From positions 1-7,053 of the forward strand of contig JAHHTE010000106.1 in NCBI GenBank assembly GCA_020024815.1: 7,053 nt of DNA. Reading direction: 5' to 3'. The notes beneath the pieces are model-generated. The model made no database searches and was not told the DNA's origin. It saw only the letters and a program-made list of their open reading frames with translations. Origin of the DNA: Mailhella sp. (GTDB lineage Bacteria; Desulfobacterota; Desulfovibrionia; Desulfovibrionales; Desulfovibrionaceae). Made by a program: the position numbers and the translations under genes. Below are positions 1 through 5,165 of the stretch, piece after piece (the stretch's first letter is position 1; each line of letters starts with the position of its first letter).

Positions 1-596
1 ATAAAAAACATTTTTATTCCTAATAAAATTAAAATAATTCCACCTACTAATTCTGCTTTTGATCCCAATTTTGTTCCAAATTTATGTCCTATAAAAACAC
101 CACAAAAACAATACATAAAAGTTATAATTCCAATAAGAAAAACAGAAAAAGAAATATTTATGTATGGCAAAGAAATAAAACTAAGTCCCACACCAAAAGC
201 ATCTATACTTGTAGCAATAGATAACACACCTAAAACTTTTAACTCTTGCCTTGACCAACCTAAAAAAAATTGTTTTCCATTTTCATGGGAAGATAAAAAA
301 CTTTTTTCTTGTTCTGATTGTTTTGTTTCAAGATAGTGTTTTACCATTTTAAAACCTAAAAAACAAAGCACAATAGGCAAAAGCCATCTTTGAAAATCTT
401 CTATAATAAGAGCAATACCTGTCCCCAAATAAAACCCTATATAAGGCATTATTGCTTGAAATAAGCCAAATAAAAAAGCAATAAGAAAAATTTTTCTATA
501 TAAAATACTTTTCATTTCAAGTCCATACCAAAGAGAAACAACAAAAGCATCTATGGCAAGACCTGTTGCGATTAAAAAAAGTTCAATATTTGTCAT
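1..596 (-). CDS. mntP: MntP-type manganese efflux pump (partial, 3' end beyond window)
   Basis: Inner-membrane protein of the MntP (DUF204) family, which exports excess Mn2+. I translated it by hand from an ATG at 596; 198 codons are open to the window edge with no stop, so only the last few residues are missing (E. coli MntP is 188 aa). The two family half-repeats are clear. The first is LAIDAFVVSL with D16 in TM1; the second is SIATSIDAFGVGLSF with D132. The motif GLFQAIMPYIGFYLG (about 44-58) and the closing GGIILILLGIKMFF are also typical. About six hydrophobic helices are separated by a longer than usual charged central loop (about 88-116). No good Shine-Dalgarno precedes the ATG. The start lies 10 bases past the transporter gene's terminator, and I see no yybP-ykoY Mn riboswitch in that gap. 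Family assignment is firm; Mn specificity is inferred from the family. Confidence 0.87.
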   Translation of the reverse strand, partial: MTNIELFLIATGLAIDAFVVSLWYGLEMKSILYRKIFLIAFLFGLFQAIMPYIGFYLGTGIALIIEDFQRWLLPIVLCFLGFKMVKHYLETKQSEQEKSFLSSHENGKQFFLGWSRQELKVLGVLSIATSIDAFGVGLSFISLPYINISFSVFLIGIITFMYCFCGVFIGHKFGTKLGSKAELVGGIILILLGIKMFF

Positions 597-605
597 AAAT
601 CATAT

Positions 606-637
606 AAAAAAAGCCTGCACTTTTTATGCAGGCTTTT
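606..637 (-). terminator. Intrinsic terminator of the NSS transporter gene
   Basis: A perfect 11-bp stem (AAAAGCCTGCA at 609-619 pairs with TGCAGGCTTTT at 627-637) has a 7-base loop. Read on the minus strand it is followed by seven Ts (606-612, partly in the stem). It begins 4 bases past the transporter stop codon and ends 10 bases before the mntP start codon, so it separates the two genes or attenuates read-through into mntP. The plus-strand side has only a short T run. Confidence 0.9.
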
Positions 638-639
638 AT

Positions 640-668
640 GTTATAAATTACGAATAATCTCTATACAA
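640..668 (-). promoter_or_regulatory. Possible weak promoter for mntP inside the transporter 3' end
   Basis: On the minus strand TTGTAT (663-668) and TATAAC (640-645) are spaced by exactly 17 bases. The -10 matches consensus at 5/6 but the -35 at only 3/6. Transcription would start near 633, inside the terminator stem. Such an RNA would lack part of one arm and could escape termination. This is an inference from spacing and consensus only, and AT-rich DNA produces such matches by chance. Confidence 0.25.
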
Positions 669-1948
669 TATACTATTGCTGTAAGTCCACAAAAAACATA
701 TTTACCTAACATAATATATAATTCACTTACAGGTTTATCATGCCCTAATTGTAATTGTTTTCGTATAAAATCAGGTTTACATACCCAAAAGAAAATAATA
801 GCAGCAATTAATGCACCTAATGGAATAATATAAATACTTACAATATCCATCCATTTACCAAGATAATCTCCATTTTCAAGAAAAATACCAAGAACAAAAC
901 CAACGCTAACAACAATGAATACAGAAACTTTTCTTGATAAACCAAATTCTTTTTGTAATGCTTCAATAGGAGTTTCAAAAAGATTTACTAAAGAAGTAAC
1001 CCCAGCAAACAAAATAGCCAAAAAGAAAATTCCTGCCAAAACAGAACCAAAAGGAATTTGTTTAAAAATTTCAGGCATAACCATAAACATAAGTGGAGGT
1101 CCTGCTGCTGGTTGCATACTAAAAGAAAATACTGCAGGAATAATAATAAGCATAGATAAAATTGCTGCAACAATATCAAAAATTACAACATAAAATGCTG
1201 CATTAAAAATATCTACATCATCTTTTAAATAACTGCCATAAACAAGTGTACCAGAACCTGCTAAAGAAAGAGCAAAAAAAGCTTGACCTAAAGCAAAAAT
1301 CCAAATTTTAGGTTCTAATAATTTATCCCATTGTGGTTGAAATAAAAATTTATATCCTTCAAAAGCATTAGGCAAAAATGCAACCCGAACAACAAGAAAA
1401 AGAAATATAGCAAAAAATAATGGCATCATAATTTTATTTATTTTTTCAATACCATTTTGTATGCCGCCAAACAAAATAAGAAGCAAAGCAAAACTAGAAA
1501 TAAAATGCCAAATTAAACTACCATAATCACCTGCTATTCTCACAAAAAAAGCAGTGGAATCATCATTATAAATAGCTGCTCCTGTAAAAGATTGTAAGGT
1601 ATATTTTAAAAACCACCCCACAACCACAGCATAGCCCATAGCAATACCAAATGAGCCAAGAACAGGAATTATACCTAATAATTTACCAAAATGTTTATTT
1701 CTTTGCTCAAGACCTTTTTTAAAAGCTCCTAATGGTCCTGTTTTCATTGCTCTACCAAAAGTCATTTCGCCAATAACCCCTGTAAAGCCAAGAAGTATTG
1801 TAAAAACAATAAATGGAATTAAAAATACAGCACCACCAAATTCCCCAACTCGATAAGGAAAAAGCCAAATTGCCCCAATTCCAACAGCAGAACCAACACA
1901 AGACAATATAAAACCAAGTCTTGTTCTAAAAGAATCCCTTTGTTCCAT
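641..1948 (-). CDS. NSS/SNF-family sodium-dependent transporter
   Basis: A 435-aa secondary transporter of the neurotransmitter:sodium symporter family (LeuT fold), in the inner membrane. It probably imports an amino acid or related solute with Na+. TM1 carries GSAVGIGAIWLFPYRVGEFGG (about 19-39), and TM6 carries the unwound-helix signature GQAFFALSLAGSG (221-233). TM7 ends in IIIPAVFSF, and TM8 carries AGVTSLVNLFETP (315-327). Length and hydrophobicity fit the 11-TM bacterial subgroup such as Tyt1 rather than 12-TM LeuT. The start is fixed by AGAGG about 7 bases before the ATG. By alignment in my head to LeuT, Na2-site residues are kept (G19, V22, A315, T318, S319). Na1-site positions differ (A26 for N27, A226 for T254, D258 for N286), and the LeuT gate R30 is L29. 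Substrate cannot be read from sequence. It is divergent from the MORN gene and followed by its own terminator. Confidence 0.93.
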   Translation of the reverse strand: MEQRDSFRTRLGFILSCVGSAVGIGAIWLFPYRVGEFGGAVFLIPFIVFTILLGFTGVIGEMTFGRAMKTGPLGAFKKGLEQRNKHFGKLLGIIPVLGSFGIAMGYAVVVGWFLKYTLQSFTGAAIYNDDSTAFFVRIAGDYGSLIWHFISSFALLLILFGGIQNGIEKINKIMMPLFFAIFLFLVVRVAFLPNAFEGYKFLFQPQWDKLLEPKIWIFALGQAFFALSLAGSGTLVYGSYLKDDVDIFNAAFYVVIFDIVAAILSMLIIIPAVFSFSMQPAAGPPLMFMVMPEIFKQIPFGSVLAGIFFLAILFAGVTSLVNLFETPIEALQKEFGLSRKVSVFIVVSVGFVLGIFLENGDYLGKWMDIVSIYIIPLGALIAAIIFFWVCKPDFIRKQLQLGHDKPVSELYIMLGKYVFCGLTAIVYCIEIIRNL

Positions 1949-1975
1949 ATAAACCTCTTTTTTAGGCGATGAAAT

Positions 1976-2004
1976 ACTCTATGCAATTTTTTACAAGCTG
2001 TAAA
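1976..2004 (-). promoter_or_regulatory. Promoter of the NSS transporter with overlapping palindrome
   Basis: Minus-strand -35 TTTACA (1999-2004, 5/6) and -10 TAGAGT (1976-1981, 4/6) are separated by 17 bases. The predicted start near 1969 leaves a leader of about 20 bases holding the AGAGG ribosome site. The -35 forms one arm of a 6-bp inverted repeat, TTTACA-AGC-TGTAAA (1990-2004), a plausible operator position. Based on consensus matching only. Confidence 0.5.
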
Positions 2005-2010
2005 GAAAGC

Positions 2011-2040
2011 ATACAAATTTTATTTTTTACAAATTTGTAT
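2011..2040. repeat. 10-bp perfect inverted repeat in the divergent promoter region
   Basis: ATACAAATTT (2011-2020) and AAATTTGTAT (2031-2040) are exact reverse complements separated by 10 bases. The right arm also belongs to a self-contained 12-bp palindrome, TACAAATTTGTA (2028-2039), which overlaps a perfect TATAAT (2038-2043). It lies midway between two divergent genes, where an operator for both would be expected. An AT-only palindrome may also be chance. Confidence 0.6.
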
Positions 2041-2072
2041 AATTTGACTTTTTACATAAACTTCGCTAATTG
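2038..2072 (+). promoter_or_regulatory. Candidate promoter elements for the MORN-acyltransferase operon
   Basis: There are two possible readings. A perfect TATAAT sits at 2038-2043 but has no good -35 at 16-18 bases upstream (AAATTT at 2015-2020), which would fit activator dependence. Alternatively TTGACT (2044-2049) is a good -35, but its 17-base partner TAATTG (2067-2072) is a poor -10. The first gives a leader of about 45 bases, the second a very short one. I cannot choose from sequence alone. Confidence 0.4.
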
Positions 2073-2090
2073 CTTAACAAGCATTAGGAG
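2066..2090 (+). promoter_or_regulatory. Leader hairpin overlapping the Shine-Dalgarno of the MORN gene
   Basis: CTAA(T)TGCTT (2066-2075, one bulged T at 2070) pairs with AAGCATTAG (2079-2087) across an AAC loop, giving 9 bp. The right arm takes up the first two bases of the strong ribosome site AGGAG (2086-2090), which lies 5 bases before the ATG at 2096. Folding would partly hide that site. The TTTTT after GGAG also gives it a loosely terminator-like look. Pairing is seen directly; regulation is inferred. Confidence 0.45.
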
Positions 2091-2095
2091 TTTTT

Positions 2096-3043
2096 ATGAA
2101 AAAATTATATATTTTTTTCTTCATAATTATATGTATTGGAATAGGATATAGTAGTTATTTTTATAGATATTATCTTTTTCAATTTTTACCTACAACATTA
2201 GAAAGTGAACAAATAAAAAATAAAAATGGTTTATTATATGATGAAGAAGGAAAACTTTTTTCAGGTAGACTACGCAATAATTTTGATTCTAGTTTTTCTA
2301 TTTACTCCTATAATAATGGAGAATTACATGGATTAAATGTTGTTTATGCTAATGGAAAAATAAAAGAAATTGGACATTGGGAAAATGGAAAACAAAATGG
2401 TCTTTTCCAATTATATACAGAAGAAGGCGTTCTTATTGATAATGCCATGTTTAAAAATGGTGAACGGCATGGACTAACAGAACAATTTTATCCTAATGGT
2501 GTAAAACGTATTTCTGGAAATTTTGAAAATGGAAAAAAAGTTGGTTCATGGCAAGGTTTTTATGAAAATGGAAAACCATATCTTTTTGAAGAATATAAAG
2601 ACAATAAACGTGATGGAAAATTACAACAATTTTATCCTGATGGAACATTACAAGTAGAAGAATATTATAGAAATAATCAACATCATGGAAAATGCATCAA
2701 TTACTTCCCTAATGGAAAAAAATCTCTTGAGGGAGAATATGTAAATAATATACAAAATGGTGTTTGGTTATTTTATTTTGAAAATGGAAATAAAAAAATG
2801 GAAGTTACTTATGTAAACAATTTACCTCAAGGAACTAGAAAAGCATATCGCGTTGACGGCTCTATATTTTATAAAGAAGAAATAGTTAATGGTATGCCTA
2901 TATATTATGAACAATATGATGAGCAAGGAAATTTACTCACCCCTCTTGAATCAGCTTTTCCTGAAACAAAAGAGAAAATTCTCAAAAATTCCCAAAAATC
3001 TTCCACTCAACAAGAAAAATTTTTTATAAAAGAAGTAGAATAA
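2096..3043 (+). CDS. Membrane-anchored MORN/YwqK-type repeat protein
   Basis: A 315-aa protein with an uncleaved-looking N-terminal membrane segment (residues 5-22, after the positive MKK), followed by an extracytoplasmic repeat domain. About eight units of about 24 residues carry the pattern 'Y-NGK----G-(W/Y)-NGK--G'. The closing glycines fall at residues 79, 102, 126, 150, 174, 198, 222 and 246, a near-constant spacing. This is the MORN-like repeat of the family databases label 'toxin-antitoxin system YwqK family antitoxin'. That label is historical, and no toxin gene is next to it here. The repeats form a beta-sheet array thought to mediate binding to membranes, proteins or glycans. The tail (about 285-315) is charged, low in complexity and repeat-free. 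Start choice is supported by AGGAG 5 bases upstream. Only 8 bases separate it from the acyltransferase gene, so the two are almost certainly co-transcribed. The binding partner is unknown. Confidence 0.85.
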   Translation: MKKLYIFFFIIICIGIGYSSYFYRYYLFQFLPTTLESEQIKNKNGLLYDEEGKLFSGRLRNNFDSSFSIYSYNNGELHGLNVVYANGKIKEIGHWENGKQNGLFQLYTEEGVLIDNAMFKNGERHGLTEQFYPNGVKRISGNFENGKKVGSWQGFYENGKPYLFEEYKDNKRDGKLQQFYPDGTLQVEEYYRNNQHHGKCINYFPNGKKSLEGEYVNNIQNGVWLFYFENGNKKMEVTYVNNLPQGTRKAYRVDGSIFYKEEIVNGMPIYYEQYDEQGNLLTPLESAFPETKEKILKNSQKSSTQQEKFFIKEVE

Positions 3044-3051
3044 AATAATTT

Positions 3052-4947
3052 ATGAAACAATTACGTGTTGATATTACAGGACTTCGTGCCTTAGCTGTTC
3101 TTTCGGTAACTATTTATCATCTTATCCATACTTTAGCCCCTCGTTATAATTTTATGGTTGGGGGCTTTATTGGCGTTGATATATTCTTTGTTATTTCTGG
3201 CTATTTAATGACAAAAATTATTTACGAAGGTATAAAAAAACAAAATTTTAATTTATGGGATTTTTATAAACGAAGAGCAAAAAGAATTTGTCCTTCCCTT
3301 TTTGCTACAATTTTTCTCTTTATGACATTGGGCTATTTGCTTATTGGAACAAGTGATTTAAAAAGAATGGCAAATGAAGCCGTTTCTGCTCTTCTTTTTC
3401 TTTCCAATATGTATTTTGCGAATAAATCAGATTATTTTGCAAATACAGCTCTCGATCAAGTTTTCTTACATACATGGTCGCTTTCTGTTGAATGGCAATT
3501 TTATATATTTTATCCCCTTATTCTCATGGGATTAATGAAATATTTATCTGACACTAACCTAAAAAAAAGTATTGTTTTTTTAACTATTCTTTCTCTTGTT
3601 TTTGGAATATTTTTTACACAAATTAATCCAAAATTTTCTTATTTTATTTTACCTAGTCGTTCTTTTGAACTTCTTTTTGGTGCATTAGCCTATTTTTATC
3701 CTTTAAAATCAGAAAAATTTAAACCAATACATATTGAAGCGTTTGGTATTTTTCTTATTTTAATCTCTCTTGTTATTATAAATTCTGATAAAGGCTGGCC
3801 TACAATTTATACCTTATTGCCTGTTTTTGCTACATATCTTTGCATTGCAGCTAATAATGAAAATACATTACTTAAAAATACATTTTTTCAAAAATTAGGT
3901 CTTTGGTCTTATTCTATATATTTAGTGCATTGGCCTATAATTGTTTTTGCATCTAAAATTGGTATTGATGCATATTTTATTGAATTGCTTATTCCTATTT
4001 TAATTCTTGCTCTTATACTTTATTACTCTTTTGAAACAAGAAGAAACTATGGCAAATTTTTTACTGTAACTTATAGCATTGTACTTATTTTATGCTCACT
4101 TATTACTATAAATGGTGCAAGTTATCGTTTAGTTACAGCTCCTCCTGAAGGATCACAGTATGGAGGTAGAAATATTCCTTTTGAAGGTAATATTCACCCT
4201 ATTGGTAATACGGAAAAAGAAATTGATTTTATTTTATCTGGAGATAGTTTTTCTCGTCATTATGCCCGTGATATTGTAGATAGAAATTTACATGTTATCA
4301 CGATATTCCGTGATGGTTGTTATTCTTTTGGGGAAAATGTAAACCGTAGACCTGAAGGTATTATAGATGAAAAATGTAAAAATCGTTATGCAAATTTACT
4401 AATAGCAGCAGAACAATATCCTGACAAAAAAATATTAATCGGACAAGATTGGCCACGATATGAAAAAGCTCTTTACAAACGTATTGATAATACGCCAATA
4501 GAAATTGAAGATTTTCAAAAAGCTATTGCTGATGATTTAAAACATCTTGCTGAAGATTTAGCTAACAGACAAGTATATATTCTTTTAACTCCAGCTCAAA
4601 CTGTTTTTGATATTGGTGCAACATGTATGTATTTACATGAACTTGATAATCCTTTAGCCAAACTCTTACGAACAGGCATAACTTGTCAAAAAGAAAAAGA
4701 ATTAACAATTCCACCAATTAATGAATTTCTAAAACAAGAAATTGCAAAATATCCTAACTTATATGCCATTGATCCAAATCAAGCAATTTGTAAAGGAAAT
4801 GATTGCAATATCTTACTTGAAGATTTAACCCCTGTTTTTCAAGATGGCTTACATTATTCCATTGATGGATCACGTAAAGTTGTTGAATATATTCTCACAC
4901 AAATGGGTATACAGAAAATACAATTAGTCAAAGAAAAACAATATTAA
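3052..4947 (+). CDS. OafA-type membrane O-acyltransferase with C-terminal SGNH domain
   Basis: A 631-aa two-domain enzyme. Residues 1 to about 355 form the acyltransferase-3 (OafA/YrhL) membrane domain of about 10-11 helices. It opens with R5-D7-LRALAVL and the R12-X10-H23 motif. GVDIFFVISGYL (41-52), FYKRRAKRI (71-79) and TWSLSVEWQFY (141-151) follow, all family hallmarks. Residues from about 390 on form a periplasmic SGNH hydrolase-like domain with GDS (397-399, Ser399 the predicted nucleophile) and D598-GL-H601, so the catalytic set looks complete. Such fusions carry acyl, usually acetyl, groups from cytoplasmic acyl-CoA across the membrane onto LPS O-antigen, capsule or peptidoglycan sugars. 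Six cysteines in the SGNH domain (423, 442, 525, 545, 580, 585) could form disulfides, fitting an outside location. The start is 8 bases after the MORN stop with no clear Shine-Dalgarno, suggesting translational coupling. The acceptor sugar cannot be predicted. Confidence 0.93.
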   Translation: MKQLRVDITGLRALAVLSVTIYHLIHTLAPRYNFMVGGFIGVDIFFVISGYLMTKIIYEGIKKQNFNLWDFYKRRAKRICPSLFATIFLFMTLGYLLIGTSDLKRMANEAVSALLFLSNMYFANKSDYFANTALDQVFLHTWSLSVEWQFYIFYPLILMGLMKYLSDTNLKKSIVFLTILSLVFGIFFTQINPKFSYFILPSRSFELLFGALAYFYPLKSEKFKPIHIEAFGIFLILISLVIINSDKGWPTIYTLLPVFATYLCIAANNENTLLKNTFFQKLGLWSYSIYLVHWPIIVFASKIGIDAYFIELLIPILILALILYYSFETRRNYGKFFTVTYSIVLILCSLITINGASYRLVTAPPEGSQYGGRNIPFEGNIHPIGNTEKEIDFILSGDSFSRHYARDIVDRNLHVITIFRDGCYSFGENVNRRPEGIIDEKCKNRYANLLIAAEQYPDKKILIGQDWPRYEKALYKRIDNTPIEIEDFQKAIADDLKHLAEDLANRQVYILLTPAQTVFDIGATCMYLHELDNPLAKLLRTGITCQKEKELTIPPINEFLKQEIAKYPNLYAIDPNQAICKGNDCNILLEDLTPVFQDGLHYSIDGSRKVVEYILTQMGIQKIQLVKEKQY

Positions 4948-4972
4948 ACTATTATCTTGAATAATTTTTTAT

Positions 4973-5004
4973 GAGAGGGGAACTTTTGAAAAAGTTCCCC
5001 TCTC
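4973..5004. repeat. GC-rich 15-bp inverted repeat after the acyltransferase gene
   Basis: GAGAGGGGAACTTTT (4973-4987) pairs with AAAAGTTCCCCTCTC (4990-5004). A real RNA stem would be about 13 bp with a small loop. It begins 25 bases past the acyltransferase stop. No T run follows it on either strand, so it is not a textbook terminator. Its G/C runs stand out sharply in this AT-rich window. The right flank (5005-5030) continues with a C-rich then T-rich stretch that has no matching left flank, as if half of a longer palindrome were lost. This may be a copy of a dispersed repeat. Confidence 0.75.
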
Positions 5005-5032
5005 AAACTCTCCCTTCAAAACTTTTTAATCA

Positions 5033-5062
5033 AAAAACTCTTTTGCGTACAAAAGAGTTTTT
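5033..5062. terminator. Bidirectional intrinsic terminator between convergent genes
   Basis: AAAAACTCTTTTG (5033-5045) pairs perfectly over 13 bp with CAAAAGAGTTTTT (5050-5062) around a CGTA loop. On the plus strand the stem ends in TTTTT followed by ATTTTA; on the minus strand it ends in TTTTTT (5032-5037). It lies between the acyltransferase gene (ending 4947, plus) and the acetyltransferase gene (ending 5166, minus), so it can stop transcription from both sides. Confidence 0.88.
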
Positions 5063-5095
5063 ATTTTACATTAAGATATATTTTTAACTTATTCA

Positions 5096-5121
5096 TTATT
5101 ATTAATTTTAATTAATAATAA
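5096..5121. repeat. AT-only 12-bp inverted repeat
   Basis: The arms at 5096-5107 and 5110-5121 are exact reverse complements around a TT centre, all A/T. It lies downstream of both converging genes. It could extrude or act as a weak stem, but at this base composition chance is a fair explanation. Confidence 0.5.
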
Positions 5122-5131
5122 AATAATTCAA

Positions 5132-5164
5132 TATACAAAATAAATAATATTTTTATTTTGTATA
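5132..5164. repeat. 13-bp inverted repeat directly after the acetyltransferase stop
   Basis: TATACAAAATAAA (5132-5144) and TTTATTTTGTATA (5152-5164) pair perfectly around a 7-base loop. It starts 1 base past the stop codon of the minus-strand acetyltransferase, so it may be a 3'-end stem protecting that mRNA. It has almost no G/C and no T run of its own, so it is a poor terminator. Its outline resembles the repeat at 2011-2040. Confidence 0.55.
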
Positions 5165-5165
5165 A

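Noticed and set aside
597..640. A yybP-ykoY manganese riboswitch ahead of mntP
   Set aside because: The gap is only 44 bases and is filled by a simple terminator; there is no space for the riboswitch fold.
915..1193. 92-codon plus-strand frame antisense to the transporter
   Set aside because: It is the mirror of a well-supported gene, with no ribosome site or recognisable product.
1819..2016. 65-codon minus-strand frame over the start of the transporter gene
   Set aside because: It runs out of frame through a clear NSS coding region and its promoter; the product resembles no family.
1969..2151. 60-codon plus-strand reading frame across the divergent promoter region
   Set aside because: It covers the promoter elements and overlaps the MORN gene start in another frame, has no properly spaced ribosome site, and its product is low-complexity.
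2300..2850. The MORN repeats as a DNA tandem repeat or CRISPR-like array
   Set aside because: The 72-base periodicity is protein-level; the nucleotide units are diverged and stay in one open frame.
2096..3043. Reading the MORN protein as the antitoxin of a toxin-antitoxin pair
   Set aside because: The neighbour is a 631-aa acyltransferase, not a toxin; the family name is historical and the protein is membrane-anchored.
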